The notes under the pieces: generated by a model
The model's input: the letters and a program-made list of their open reading frames with translations, nothing else
What the model was told of the DNA's origin: nothing
Database searches by the model: none
NCBI RefSeq assembly: GCF_018325905.1
Contig: NZ_AP021901.1
Span: forward strand, 4,960,001 to 5,024,000
DNA from: Pseudomonas sp. St316
GTDB taxonomy: Bacteria > Pseudomonadota > Gammaproteobacteria > Pseudomonadales > Pseudomonadaceae
Reading direction: 5' to 3'
DNA: 64,000 nucleotides
Shown: one piece after another, positions 16,953 through 26,331 of the stretch
Numbering within the stretch: position 1 is the first letter of the stretch
Layout of the letters: the number at the start of each line of letters is the position of its first letter
Program-made: the position numbers and the translations under genes

Positions 16953-18257
16953 TTATAAAGTCGTGGTGGCGCCTGCCGATGCGTAGTTTTGATAACTCGT
17001 CATCTGCCGGGCTATATGCGAAATCTTGCTGGCGTAGTGCGGATCGGTGGCGTAACCGGCTTTCTGCAACTCGCGTACAAACTGTTCCGGGTTATCGGCA
17101 GACTTCAACACATCTTGATAGCGACTGTTGCTTTGCAACAGGTTGACCAAGTCGTGGAAGCTGTCGCGATACGAGGCGTAGGAACGGAACTCGGCCGTCT
17201 CCTTGACCATCGCGCCATTGCGGAATTCGCTGGTGATCGCTCGCGCCGAATCGCCCTTCCAATTAGCGCTGGCCTTGATACCGAACAAGTTGTGGCTGCT
17301 GCTGCCATCGGGCTGGCGCATGACCGATTTGCCCCAACCGGTTTCCAGGGCGGCCTGGGCCACCAGGTAGCGTGGGTCGACGCCGATGCGGTCGGCGGCT
17401 TCCTTGGCCATTGGCAGCATGGCGTTGACGAACTCGTCCGCATCGCGGAAGGCTTTACGGGCCGGAGCCAGTGGCGGCTGCGCGACAGCACGGCCATAGA
17501 CCTGCATATCCGGTTTGGAATCGGCGGCCTTGAGCGCGGCCAGCCAATCGCCGTTGCCCAGTTCGCCAGTCGCTGGCTTGACGGCGGCGACGGCACGATC
17601 CGGCAGCAGGTTCTGCGCAGGCACATCGGTATTGGCCGCCGCCGAAGGCACCAGCCCGGCGAGCAGGCGATCGGCCAGTTTCGGCGGCAGGGCCAGGCGG
17701 CGCTGGTTGAGCAATTCCATGTCGTTGCGGTGGACGCCTTCGGCCCCTTGCGGCGCACTCACGGCACGCGACGCCCACAACGGGCGCTGGCCATTGGTAC
17801 GCGACAACGGACCGTCGCCAGGCAGGGTCCCGGCAGCCACCGGTGTCGGCACTGGCGCCTTGGCGACCTTGTCCAAGGCCTCTTGCTGTTTGGCCGCCGA
17901 CAACGTCGCGGCCTCACCGGGTGCCAGTGGTTTGTTCTTGGACATCTGGCGCAGCAGCACATCGGCCAGGCCGATACCACCGCCTTCGCGGGACATGGAA
18001 ACGGCCAACTGCTGGTCGTACATTTCCTGGTACTGCTTGGCCTCGGGCGTATTCATGGGGTTGTCCTTGCCCAAGGCCTCTGTGGCCGAACGCATGGACT
18101 TGAGCATTTCGCCGAGGAACAGCGACTCGAATTCCTGCGCCACTTTACGCAGGTTGCCGTCGCTGTTCTTGTCGCCAACCTTGAGCTGGTTCAAGCGGTT
18201 CAGGTCGGAATAGGAACCCGAATCCCCGCTGGTCAAAGCGCCCTTGCGCATATCCAT
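16953..18257 (-). CDS. flgJ: Flagellar rod assembly protein/muramidase FlgJ
   Basis: Periplasmic bifunctional protein: the N-terminal rod-binding domain (about 30-115; KVAQEFESLFLGEMLKSMRS) scaffolds rod assembly, and the C-terminal glucosaminidase-type domain (about 265-425; FVNAMLPMAKEAADRIGVDP, YLVAQAALETGWGKSVMRQP, NLFGIKA) opens the peptidoglycan layer. A Pro/Ala-rich linker joins them. The 434-residue length is within the range for Pseudomonas FlgJ. No Sec signal is seen; FlgJ is exported by the flagellar apparatus. It starts 10 nt after flgI. Confidence 0.97.
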   Translation of the reverse strand: MDMRKGALTSGDSGSYSDLNRLNQLKVGDKNSDGNLRKVAQEFESLFLGEMLKSMRSATEALGKDNPMNTPEAKQYQEMYDQQLAVSMSREGGGIGLADVLLRQMSKNKPLAPGEAATLSAAKQQEALDKVAKAPVPTPVAAGTLPGDGPLSRTNGQRPLWASRAVSAPQGAEGVHRNDMELLNQRRLALPPKLADRLLAGLVPSAAANTDVPAQNLLPDRAVAAVKPATGELGNGDWLAALKAADSKPDMQVYGRAVAQPPLAPARKAFRDADEFVNAMLPMAKEAADRIGVDPRYLVAQAALETGWGKSVMRQPDGSSSHNLFGIKASANWKGDSARAITSEFRNGAMVKETAEFRSYASYRDSFHDLVNLLQSNSRYQDVLKSADNPEQFVRELQKAGYATDPHYASKISHIARQMTSYQNYASAGATTTL

Positions 18258-18267
18258 GGCTCGTCCC

Positions 18268-19383
18268 TCAAATCACGATCAGGTCGGCTTGCAACGCGCC
18301 GGCCTGCTTCAAGGCTTCGAGGATCGCCATCAAGTCGCCTGGTGCAGCGCCGACCTGGTTCACCGCCCGGACGATTTCATCCAGGGTGGTGCCCGGGCCG
18401 AACTTGAACATCGGCTTGGCTTCCTGGGCGGCATTGACCCGCGAGCGCGGCACCACGGCGGTCTGGCCGTTGGACAACGGGCCCGGCTGGCTGACGATCG
18501 GGTCTTCGGTGATGGTCACGGTCAGGCTGCCGTGGGTCACGGCGGCCGGAGATACCTTGACGTTCTGGCCGATCACGATGGTACCGGTGCGCGAGTTGAT
18601 GATGACTTTCGCCACCGCCTGGCCCGGGTCGACCTCAAGGTTTTCCAGGATCGACAGGTAGTCGACCCGCTGGCTCGGATCCAGTGGCGCGGTGACGCGG
18701 ATCGAGCCGCCGTCGAGGGCCTGGGCCACGCCTGGGCCCAGCATGTCGTTGATTTTGTCGACGATGCGCTTGGCGGTGGTGAAGTCGGAACGGTTGAGGT
18801 TCAGCGTCAGGCTGTTGCCCTGGTTGAAACCGCTCGGCACCGCACGTTCCACCGACGCACCGCCAGGGATTCGACCGGCCGACGGAACGTTGACGGTGAT
18901 CTTCGAACCGTCGCGGCCCTCGGCATCGAAACCGCCCACTACCAGGTTGCCCTGGGCGACGGCGTAGACGTTGCCGTCGATACCCTTGAGCGGCGTCAGC
19001 AACAAGGTGCCACCGCGCAGGCTCTTGGAGTTACCGATGGACGAGACGGTGATATCCACTTGTTGGCCAGGCTTGGCGAACGCCGGCAGATCGGCACTGA
19101 TCGACACCGCCGCGACGTTTTTCAACTGGACGTTGCCGGAACCGGCCGGCACCTTGATGCCGAACTGCGACAACATGTTGTTGAAGGTCTGCAGGGTGAA
19201 CGGGGTCTGGGTGGTCTGGTCACCGGTACCGTTCAGCCCCACGACCAGGCCATAGCCGATCAACTGGTTGGAACGCACGCCGGAAATGCTGGCGATGTCC
19301 TTCAAACGCTCGGCCTGAGCGCTAAAGGCCGCGGACATCACCAGGGCACCGATCAACAGCTGCTTAAGATTCAACTGGGCCAC
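18268..19383 (-). CDS. flgI: Flagellar P-ring protein FlgI
   Basis: Periplasmic P-ring subunit around the rod in the peptidoglycan layer. The 371-residue product has a Sec signal peptide (about 1-24, ending AFSAQA) and highly conserved FlgI sequence ([45 protein letters not shown]-type C-terminus ending QADLIVI). The start is GTG immediately after the flgH stop codon, so the two are probably translationally coupled; the ribosome site is weak. Confidence 0.97.
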   Translation of the reverse strand: MAQLNLKQLLIGALVMSAAFSAQAERLKDIASISGVRSNQLIGYGLVVGLNGTGDQTTQTPFTLQTFNNMLSQFGIKVPAGSGNVQLKNVAAVSISADLPAFAKPGQQVDITVSSIGNSKSLRGGTLLLTPLKGIDGNVYAVAQGNLVVGGFDAEGRDGSKITVNVPSAGRIPGGASVERAVPSGFNQGNSLTLNLNRSDFTTAKRIVDKINDMLGPGVAQALDGGSIRVTAPLDPSQRVDYLSILENLEVDPGQAVAKVIINSRTGTIVIGQNVKVSPAAVTHGSLTVTITEDPIVSQPGPLSNGQTAVVPRSRVNAAQEAKPMFKFGPGTTLDEIVRAVNQVGAAPGDLMAILEALKQAGALQADLIVI

Positions 19384-20079
19384 CTAGAAAGGGAACTTCG
19401 GGCTGAGGAAGAAACGGTCGAACCAACCCGGCTGACTCGCATCGGCAAAGGCACCGGTGCCCGAGTAAGTGATGCGCGCATCGGCCACACGGGTCGAGGA
19501 AACGGTGTTGTCGGTGGCGATGTCGTCGGCGCGAACCATGCCGGCGATGCGCACCAGCTCGTCACCGGTGTTGAGCGTCAGCCACTTCTCGCCGCGCACG
19601 ACGATGATGCCGTTGGGCAACACATCGGCGACGGTCACGGTAATAGAGCCGGTCAGGCTGTTGCTCTGGCCGGACTTGCTGTCACCCTTGGTGGCCCGAT
19701 CAGAGTTGTACCCGGCGTTGAGGCTCAGGTCGTTGCCACCGATCGGGTTGTTGGTGGTCAGGCTGGAACCGAACAACGACGTCAGGCCGACACTGGTGTT
19801 GCTGGTCTTGTCCATTTGCGAGTTGGCGTTCTTGCTGGCCTGGGTCCGCTCATTCAGAGTGATGGTGATGATGTCACCGACCCGGAAGGCCTTGCGGTCG
19901 CTGTACAGGTTCTGTTCGAAACCGGCCTGGTAGATCGAGCCATTGTTGGCCGCAGCCGGCAACGGCGTGCGCGGCAACACCGGGGCGTAATACGGGTCAT
20001 TGGGCCTGGGAGTTGGCCCGACGCAGCCGGCGAGCGCGGTGACTCCACTCAGTGCCAGTACAAATACAAAGCGTTTCAT
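19384..20079 (-). CDS. flgH: Flagellar L-ring lipoprotein FlgH
   Basis: Outer-membrane L-ring subunit. The 231-residue product has a lipoprotein signal with lipobox LAGC (Cys19), followed by the FlgH core ([60 protein letters not shown]) and the usual FlgH C-terminus ([14 protein letters not shown]). It sits between flgG and flgI in the standard order. Confidence 0.97.
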   Translation of the reverse strand: MKRFVFVLALSGVTALAGCVGPTPRPNDPYYAPVLPRTPLPAAANNGSIYQAGFEQNLYSDRKAFRVGDIITITLNERTQASKNANSQMDKTSNTSVGLTSLFGSSLTTNNPIGGNDLSLNAGYNSDRATKGDSKSGQSNSLTGSITVTVADVLPNGIIVVRGEKWLTLNTGDELVRIAGMVRADDIATDNTVSSTRVADARITYSGTGAFADASQPGWFDRFFLSPKFPF

Positions 20080-20131
20080 GACCCTACCTCTCGGTGTTGC
20101 AGGCGGCTTTGAGGCCGCCCTATAGAAGTGA

Positions 20132-20917
20132 TTACAGATTCTGCGTAACGAACGAAAGCATCTGGTCGGCGGTGGAGATCACCTTGGAGTTCATCTCGTA
20201 GGCGCGCTGGGTGGTGATCATGTTGACCATCTCTTCAACCGTGCTCACGTTGGAGGTTTCCAGGGTGTTCTGCAGCGTGGTGCCGAAACCGTTCAGGCCC
20301 GGGGTGCCGATCTGCGGCGCGCCGCTGGCAGCGGTCTCCAGGAACAGGTTGTTGCCCACCGCTTGCAGGCCGGCCGGGTTGATGAAGTCGGCGGTCTGCA
20401 GGTTGCCGATCACCTGGGCGGCCGGGTTGCCCGCCACGGTGATGGATACGGTGCCGTCACGGCCCACGGTAAAGGTCTGGGCATCGTTCGGGATGATGAC
20501 GGCCGGCTCCAGGGCGAAACCGCTGGCGTTGACGATCTGGCCGTTGGAGTCGAGGTGGAAGGTACCGTCACGGGTGTAGGACGTGGTGCCGTCCGGCTGC
20601 AGGATCTGGAAGAAACCGCGACCGTCGATGGCCATGTCCAGCGGCTGCTCGGTGGTTTGCAGGCTGCCGGCGTTAAAGTTTTTCTGCGTGCCGACAATGC
20701 GTACACCGGTACCCACTTGCAGGCCCGACGGCAGTTCGCTGTCCTGGGTCGACTGGGCGCCAGGCTGGCGTTTTATTTGATACAGCAGGTCCTGGAACTC
20801 GGCGCGATCACGCTTGAAACCCGTGGTCGAAACGTTCGCCAGGTTGTTGGAAATGGTCGTCAGGTTGGTGTCCTGGGCGGACAGACCTGTTTTGGCAACC
20901 CATAGAGCCGGAAGCAT
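20132..20917 (-). CDS. flgG: Flagellar distal rod protein FlgG
   Basis: Distal rod subunit. The 261-residue product shows the N-terminal rod motif ([40 protein letters not shown]), the QIKRQPGAQ stretch typical of FlgG, and the C-terminal helix ([20 protein letters not shown]). Length and sequence match the family closely. It starts 49 nt after the flgF stop. Confidence 0.98.
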   Translation of the reverse strand: MLPALWVAKTGLSAQDTNLTTISNNLANVSTTGFKRDRAEFQDLLYQIKRQPGAQSTQDSELPSGLQVGTGVRIVGTQKNFNAGSLQTTEQPLDMAIDGRGFFQILQPDGTTSYTRDGTFHLDSNGQIVNASGFALEPAVIIPNDAQTFTVGRDGTVSITVAGNPAAQVIGNLQTADFINPAGLQAVGNNLFLETAASGAPQIGTPGLNGFGTTLQNTLETSNVSTVEEMVNMITTQRAYEMNSKVISTADQMLSFVTQNL

Positions 20918-20966
20918 TCGATTCTCCTCGTACGCCTGTTTTTCGGCGCGACGCTTTAGTTAATGG

Positions 20967-21704
20967 TTAGATCTGCAAGACCCGAGCCATGGCCTCGTCG
21001 CCTTCTTTGGCGGTGTTCATCATCTTGACGTGAAGCTCGAACTGCTTGGCCAGGGCCAGCACCGAGGTCATCTCATCCACGGCATTGACGTTGCTCGCTT
21101 CCTGGAAACCCGACACCAACTGCACGTTGGCGTCGATGGGCGCCGGCTGGCCGTCCTTGGTCCGGATCGAACCGTCCAGGCCCTTGGTCATGTTCTTGAG
21201 GTCCGGGTTGACCAGCTTGATGCGGTCCACTTCAGCCATCACCCGCGGGCCTTCGCCCATGGCGCGGATGCTGATGGTGCCGTCCTGGCCGATTTCGATT
21301 TTCTGCTCTGGCGGCACGGCGATCGGACCACCATTGCCCATCACCGGCATGCCGTTGCCGGCGCGCAACACGCCCAGGGCGTCGACATTGAGGCTGCCGG
21401 TGCGCACGTAGCTTTCACCGCCGTCGGGGTTCTGCACGGCCATCCAGCCCGGCCCGCTCACCGCGACGTCGAGGTCACGACCGGTTTCCACCAGCGCACC
21501 CGGAGTGAAATCAGTCGCAGGCCGTTCGGACAGGGCAAAGGCCCGCGCCGGAAAGCTGTCGCCGAACACCGGCATCGAGCGCGCCTGCTCCAGGTCTTTC
21601 TGAAAGCCGTTGGTGGAGATGTTCGCCAGGTTGTTGGCATGAGCCCGCTGTGCCAGTGCGTTCTGGCTGGCGCCGGTCATTGCCACATAAAGGTACTTGT
21701 CCAC
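20967..21704 (-). CDS. flgF: Flagellar proximal rod protein FlgF
   Basis: Proximal rod subunit of 245 residues. The start is GTG 21704 (VDKYLYVAMTGASQNALAQR), not the longer open frame to 21917: AGAGGA lies at good spacing before the GTG, and FlgF proteins begin MDKxLYVAMTGA. The NNLANISTNGFQKDL rod motif and the C-terminal helix are present. It is the first gene of the flgF-L block. The gene before it is an aminotransferase, not flgE, and a sigma-54-type promoter lies in the gap. Confidence 0.97.
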   Translation of the reverse strand: MDKYLYVAMTGASQNALAQRAHANNLANISTNGFQKDLEQARSMPVFGDSFPARAFALSERPATDFTPGALVETGRDLDVAVSGPGWMAVQNPDGGESYVRTGSLNVDALGVLRAGNGMPVMGNGGPIAVPPEQKIEIGQDGTISIRAMGEGPRVMAEVDRIKLVNPDLKNMTKGLDGSIRTKDGQPAPIDANVQLVSGFQEASNVNAVDEMTSVLALAKQFELHVKMMNTAKEGDEAMARVLQI

Positions 21705-21760
21705 TGTCGTTCCTCTGCATGCCGGACGTTTGCCGCCCACTGCTGTGTTGCACAGTCTTA

Positions 21761-21777
21761 AGCAATTTGCAGACCAA
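21761..21777 (-). promoter_or_regulatory. Sigma-54 (RpoN) promoter of flgFGHIJKL
   Basis: On the minus strand TTGGTCTGCAAATTGCT has GG and GC dinucleotides exactly 10 nt apart, with a full TTGCT -12 element; only the CACG part of the -24 element is degenerate. It lies 57 nt before the flgF start. RpoN/FleQ-cascade control of this operon is known in P. aeruginosa. Confidence 0.7.
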
Positions 21778-21879
21778 CTTTTTTCTGGCGGGCCCAGGCC
21801 CGGAAAACAAAGGGCTCTGGGGGGTGCGGAGGCTAATGCGCAATTGTGTCGAAGTCGAAAAACCGGCGGTGTTATGCCG

Positions 21880-23031
21880 CTAAGTGGCAAGGGCTGCCAA
21901 AGCACCGCCGAGCACATCTACCACCCGGTCTTGTTGATCTGCCGATAGACCAAGCCATAGCGGCAAACGCAACAGCCGCTCGGAATAACCATCGGTAATA
22001 TCCATTGCGCCATGCACACGCCCGTAGCGCGCTCCACCGGGGGATGAATGCAGCGGCACGTAATGGAACACCGCATAGATTGCGTGGCTCTTGAGTGCCT
22101 CGAGAACAGCCTGGCGCTCCACGCCCGGGGCTAGGAGCACGTAATACATGTGCGCATTGTGCTGGCAATTTTCAGGAACGATCGGACGACGAAGCAACCC
22201 TTGCTGCTCAAGCCCCGCCAAGGCGGCATGGTAATGGTCCCAGATCGCCAGGCGGCGATGGGTGATGGCTTGCGCTTCTTCCAACTGCGCCCAGAGGAAC
22301 GCTGCAGTCATTTCTCCAGGCAGAAACGAGGAGCCCACCTCTTGCCAGGTGTATTTGTCCACCTCGCCCCTGAAGAATCGACTGCGATCGGTACCTTTTT
22401 CCCGGATGATCTCGGCTCGCAGTGCCATTGCAGGGTCATTGGCCAGCAAAGCCCCGCCCTCCCCCGAGATCACGTTCTTGGTTTCATGAAAACTGAATGC
22501 CCCAAGGTCCCCGATACTGCCCAAGGCTCGGCCTTTATAGGCTGACATCACCCCTTGCGCGGCGTCTTCAACCACCGCCAGCCCATGCTTGCGTGCAATA
22601 GCCAGGATAGTGTCCATCTCGCAGGCCACCCCGGCGTAATGGACAGGCACGATAGCTTTGGTCCGTGCTGTGATCGCCGCCTCGACCAGGCGCTCGTCCA
22701 GGTTCAAGGTGTCAGGACGTATATCGACGAAAACCGGCACCGCGCCACGCAACACAAATGCATTGGCCGTGGAGACAAAGGTATAGGAAGGCAGGATGAT
22801 TTCATCGCCAGGCTGGATGTCCAGCAGCAAGGCGGCCATTTCCAGCGCAGCGGTACAGGAGTGGGTCAGCAATGCCTTGCTGCAACCCGTGTGCGACTCC
22901 AGCCAGCGGTGACAACGCTTGGTGAACGGACCATCACCGGCGAGCATGTTGCCGAATTTGGCCTGGGCGATGTAATCCAGCTCTTTGCCGGTCATATACG
23001 GGCGATTGAAGAGTATCGTTTCGTTGCTCAT
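21880..23031 (-). CDS. DegT/DnrJ/EryC1 (WecE/VioA-type) sugar aminotransferase
   Basis: PLP-dependent aminotransferase expected to convert a dTDP-4-keto-6-deoxyhexose to the 4-amino sugar. The 383-residue sequence is closest in feel to WecE/RffA: N-terminal FNRPYMTGKELDYIAQAK, substrate region LPSYTFVSTANAFVLRGAVP, PLP contacts VVEDAAQGV and the Schiff-base lysine in FHETKNVISGEGG. In P. syringae, VioA makes dTDP-viosamine for flagellin glycosylation, so a parallel role fits this locus, though WecE-type (fucosamine) stereochemistry cannot be excluded. It is the last gene of the sugar block before flgF. No rmlA/rmlB-type genes for the dTDP-keto sugar are in the window, so that precursor must come from elsewhere. 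Confidence 0.88.
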   Translation of the reverse strand: MSNETILFNRPYMTGKELDYIAQAKFGNMLAGDGPFTKRCHRWLESHTGCSKALLTHSCTAALEMAALLLDIQPGDEIILPSYTFVSTANAFVLRGAVPVFVDIRPDTLNLDERLVEAAITARTKAIVPVHYAGVACEMDTILAIARKHGLAVVEDAAQGVMSAYKGRALGSIGDLGAFSFHETKNVISGEGGALLANDPAMALRAEIIREKGTDRSRFFRGEVDKYTWQEVGSSFLPGEMTAAFLWAQLEEAQAITHRRLAIWDHYHAALAGLEQQGLLRRPIVPENCQHNAHMYYVLLAPGVERQAVLEALKSHAIYAVFHYVPLHSSPGGARYGRVHGAMDITDGYSERLLRLPLWLGLSADQQDRVVDVLGGALAALAT

Positions 23032-23082
23032 AGCAAACTTCCCTGGGTGGGCATGGACATTAGTGGCGCATAGCGCAAAACC

Positions 23083-23760
23083 TCAAACCGCACTGATCCG
23101 CCCACCGATCTGACTACCGGTCTCTAGATTTTCGTAGAAGTACGGGGTAAATCCGGCCCTCTTCATGGCCTGTTGAGTTTCATCAATATCGTATTCAATC
23201 CGATGCAGGGCGAAGGTTTCACCGTCCCAGGTCGCGAAAGCGGCCCGAGCGTCACCATCACGCGGCTGACCAACTGAACCGGGGTTGCAATAGACCTTGC
23301 CCTCGCCACTCCACAAGTACTGGACATGGGTATGACCTGATGCGAAATAGCGGCCAGGCAACGGCTCGAAATACGTTTGCGAGGGTCGAACATATTCGTC
23401 CAGAGGATCGTTCCAGCCGCCATGGACGATGCTTAATTCATGCTGGGTCGAGCGCTCCGGGAGCGATCCCAGCCAGGCCAGATTCTGCGCAGTGATGATG
23501 CCTTGTTGATAGTCCAGGCAGGCATTGGCGCTATTGGAACGCGGGCATCGCTCGTTCCTGGCCAGATACCAATCATGATTGCCCATCACAGAGAAGATGT
23601 TTCGCTCGCGCAGGGCCTCGCAACACTCATTGACCTGACTGTAATAACCAGCCGTGTCGCCCAGGCAGATAATCTGCGACACACCCAGCTCATCAAGCTT
23701 GTCAAGCACTGTCCGCAGGGCGCTGTAATTGCCATGTACGTCAGAAATGATCCCGATCAT
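23083..23760 (-). CDS. YfcE/MJ0936-type metallophosphoesterase
   Basis: Calcineurin-like phosphoesterase of 225 residues with all five metal motifs: SDVHGN, LGDTAGY, GNHD, HGG and GHTHVQY, followed by NPGSVGQPRDGD, typical of the YfcE/MJ0936 branch. Such enzymes hydrolyse phosphodiesters or phosphomonoesters; the natural substrate is unknown. The ATG at 23760 gives the family N-terminus (MIGIISDVHGN); a TTG at 23766 is closer to the AGAGGA site. It overlaps the end of the ATP-grasp gene by 20 nt, so translation is likely coupled. In this sugar block it may process a phosphorylated sugar intermediate, which is inference. Confidence 0.85.
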   Translation of the reverse strand: MIGIISDVHGNYSALRTVLDKLDELGVSQIICLGDTAGYYSQVNECCEALRERNIFSVMGNHDWYLARNERCPRSNSANACLDYQQGIITAQNLAWLGSLPERSTQHELSIVHGGWNDPLDEYVRPSQTYFEPLPGRYFASGHTHVQYLWSGEGKVYCNPGSVGQPRDGDARAAFATWDGETFALHRIEYDIDETQQAMKRAGFTPYFYENLETGSQIGGRISAV

Positions 23761-24717
23761 AGACAATGAAGTCCTCTATATAACGAACAGCGAAACCACT
23801 CCGAAGGGTAGGTCGGCCCGGTGCCTTGCCGTCGAGGTAATGATCCAGACACATGGCCGCCTCGTTGTAGCCAAATGCGCGACGTATCGAACTGGTCGAG
23901 GATATTCGCGGATTGATCTCGAGCAGGCTCCAGGAGCCGTCGATGCCACGACGGAACTGCAAGTTGGTCGGCCCCACCGGTTTGAAGGCGCGGCACAGCC
24001 TGCCAACCACCTGATCCAGCGAATCATCCTGATACACCCAAGCCTTGGCGGTGGAACCGTCTGAGGCCAGCTTGCGCTGGAAGGCGATGATCGGACCGGT
24101 GTCGCCGCTGCCATCGCCAAACGCCGCCACGGTGAATTCGTCGGCCGCGCTGCCAATGATAGGTTGCGCCATGAGGTAATCACCGAGCAGTGCCGCGTGA
24201 GGCGTAAAGTCGCGCTCCTCACGAACCCAGACCAGCCCTTTGGAGGCGTAGCTTCTACGCGGCTTGAGCAGAAACGGCAGGCCCAAAGCCGCCGTGAGCG
24301 AGCGAAAATCCCCCGACAGCAGGCTGGGAATACGGCTGGTATCCCCCAGCGCAACCAGCGCCTGGTCCATTGCCCACTTATCCTTGGAAAGGTCGATCAA
24401 TTCCTGGTTGTTGAGCACGACCTGACAATCAAATGTCGCCAACAACGCTCGGTTGTCCGACAGCCAATGGACGTCCTGTTCGATCCGGGGATAAGCAGAT
24501 CAACCTTGTGCCTGGCCAATGTGTCGCCCAGCCACTGGCCGTACTCCGGGACAGCGGTCAATGGGGCCTGTACGAATACATCGCACCAGCCGCGACCGAC
24601 AGCATCGTCGTAGATATCAGTGCCGACCAGGCGAACAGAGGGGGACGCGGCACGCAACGACTTGAGCAGGCCATAACCCATGATGGCACCTACGCCAGTC
24701 ACCATGACGGTCTTCAT
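23741..24717 (-). pseudogene. ATP-grasp protein, broken by a 1-nt frameshift
   Basis: Two reading frames together encode one ATP-grasp (carbamoyl-phosphate-synthase-like) protein of about 325 residues. The first (from ATG 24717) has a pre-ATP-grasp fold (MKTVMVTGVGAIMGYGLLKS, KVDLLIPG). The second resumes with IEQDVHWLSDNRALLATFDC and carries the ATP-binding core (GLPFLLKPRRSYASKGLVWV) and metal-binding end (LQFRRGIDGSWSLLEINPRI). The break lies at about 24485-24490: one extra base in the CCGGGG run restores the frame. ATP-grasp enzymes ligate a carboxylate to an amine, so it could acylate the 4-amino sugar; that is inference. Its ATG overlaps the stop of the upstream epimerase gene (ATGA). 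Either a real mutation or a sequencing indel. Confidence 0.82.
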
Positions 24718-25562
24718 GACAGATGCTCCCGGTGCACTCTCATCAGCTCAAAACCCCGGCGAACATCTATTTGCGGAGTAAAACCTATTCGCTCGTACAG
24801 CTCATGCGCACAGTCAAAGGGAGGCAGATCGGGAATATCGTTTTTTTCCGGCAGGAAGCGGACATCCACCGGCGTGCCAAACGCCTCGAATGCGGCCTGG
24901 GCAATTTCGGAAAGACGGGGAGACTCGGCATGGCCGCAGTTGTACAAGCCAGCAATGCCCCGCTCTGCCAACCGCGCGCAGACCACGGCAAGGTCACTCA
25001 GGTGCAGGTAGTTGCGCCTGGCATCGTTGCTGCCATACAGCTCGACGGCTTGCCCCATCTGCGCCTTGTCGGCGATGGCGTAGAGCAGGGGTTGGTGAGG
25101 CCTGCACTGCTCGCCGCTATCGTAGACCTGACTGATGCGCAGGATGCTCAACGCCATGCCGCGCTCTTGGCAATACAGGCTGGCCACTTCCTCGGCATGG
25201 CGCTTGGACAGCGAGTAGATGCCGAAGTAAGGATCCGTCTCCTGGTCGCAAGCCGAACGCGACGACAACAAAATAAAATGGCGCGCCCCGCATTGTTCGG
25301 CCAGACGGCAGGCAGCCAATGTACCGACGCTGTTGACCAGCTCGGCGCGAACCAGGTCATCGGGCTGACGGCCGCCAAAATCGGCAGCGGCCAGCACGAC
25401 GATGTCGAAGTGCTCGTCGACCGCGCAAGGCACCGGGCTGCCCAGGTCAAAGACGATATCGGCGGCCCTGCGCCCGGCCAACTTGACTTGGCCATAGCGC
25501 GACAACTCCCCGGCGACAGCCTTGCCGATGACCGACGTGCTTCCGATTACCAGGCTTTTCAT
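24714..25562 (-). CDS. NAD-dependent epimerase/dehydratase (extended SDR)
   Basis: Rossmann-fold sugar-nucleotide enzyme of 282 residues from ATG 25562 (MKSLVIGSTSVIGKAVAGEL). It has the N-terminal nucleotide-binding loop (GSTSVIG), and the active-site pair YSLSK after LLSSRSA. The C-terminal region (RRNYLHLSDLAVVCARLAE, GLYNCG) is that of WcaG/RfbD-like reductases or epimerases. Likely task: reducing or epimerising a 4-keto sugar nucleotide, or reducing an acyl group, for the flagellin glycan; this cannot be resolved from sequence. The upstream methyltransferase frame overlaps it by 116 nt, and its own stop overlaps the ATP-grasp start by 4 nt. Confidence 0.85.
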   Translation of the reverse strand: MKSLVIGSTSVIGKAVAGELSRYGQVKLAGRRAADIVFDLGSPVPCAVDEHFDIVVLAAADFGGRQPDDLVRAELVNSVGTLAACRLAEQCGARHFILLSSRSACDQETDPYFGIYSLSKRHAEEVASLYCQERGMALSILRISQVYDSGEQCRPHQPLLYAIADKAQMGQAVELYGSNDARRNYLHLSDLAVVCARLAERGIAGLYNCGHAESPRLSEIAQAAFEAFGTPVDVRFLPEKNDIPDLPPFDCAHELYERIGFTPQIDVRRGFELMRVHREHLS

Positions 25563-26286
25563 GGCTGGGGACGGTCGCTTCAAGCATCAGCGCACAACTG
25601 AGCTCTGGGTAATCAATGCCCACGGTACACATGCCCTGGATGATGTCCGCATTCAAGTTCAGTTCCTTCAATTGCCCGGTGGTGAATGGCTTGAGGAACA
25701 CGCCTTCCTTGCGTACCACCTGGAGCCCGGCGGCTTCCAGTTCAGCGGTCAAGGTTTGTAGCGAATAGCTGCGCACATGGCCCAGTTCCAGATCGCCACG
25801 CCCCAACGCCATCATGTCGTCCAGCAGTCCGGCAGCATGACCGAACCGCCGATGCAGGGACTCGCCATTGGGCACCAGCACGAAGCAGCGACCACCCGGT
25901 GCAAGAAAGCGCTTGAACCTTTGCAGCACGGCCTGTGGGTCTTCGACATGTTCCAGGACAAACCCCATCACGATGAGATCGAAACGTTTGTCGGTGTCGA
26001 ATGTCTCGAAATAACTTTCGACGATCTCGGCCGTATTGTCCGGGTACTGAGCCTTGAATTGGGCGATCACTGATGCAGAGCCATCGATGACCGTGTGTCC
26101 ACTGAAGAACTGCGAGAAGCGGTGGGTGCTGAAACCGTGGCCCACACCGAGCTCGAGCAGGCTTTGCGCCTGGGTGCACAGCGCCATGATGCGCTGGGGA
26201 TACCAATTGAGAATGATGTTGTTGTCATACGCGTAGCCGAAGCTGTCGCTGTAGGCTGCGATGAAGGTATCAAGATCGTTGCTCAT
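25447..26286 (-). CDS. Class I SAM-dependent methyltransferase
   Basis: Rossmann-like methyltransferase (279 residues from ATG 26286; GGAG 10 nt upstream). Motif I is LLELGVGHGF, the acidic loop is IDGSAS, motif IV FDLIVMGFVLEHVEDP, then LAPGGRCFVLVPNGESLHRR. In P. syringae the terminal flagellin sugar is 2-O-methylated, so this enzyme may methylate the amino sugar; that is inference. Oddity: the last 35-40 residues (from about HEKPGNRKH, Arg-rich) are read over the start of the epimerase gene in another frame, a 116-nt overlap. This tail is either a genuine overlap or the sign of a lost stop or frameshift near 25560-25600. Confidence 0.85.
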   Translation of the reverse strand: MSNDLDTFIAAYSDSFGYAYDNNIILNWYPQRIMALCTQAQSLLELGVGHGFSTHRFSQFFSGHTVIDGSASVIAQFKAQYPDNTAEIVESYFETFDTDKRFDLIVMGFVLEHVEDPQAVLQRFKRFLAPGGRCFVLVPNGESLHRRFGHAAGLLDDMMALGRGDLELGHVRSYSLQTLTAELEAAGLQVVRKEGVFLKPFTTGQLKELNLNADIIQGMCTVGIDYPELSCALMLEATVPSHEKPGNRKHVGHRQGCRRGVVALWPSQVGRAQGRRYRL

Positions 26287-26331
26287 GTCACATGCACTCC
26301 GCTGCGCGGCCAAGGTAGTCATTCGTACGCA

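Noticed and set aside
20967..21917. Longer FlgF starting at 21917
   Set aside because: The extra 71 residues are unlike FlgF and cover the sigma-54 promoter; GTG 21704 has a good ribosome site and gives the family N-terminus.
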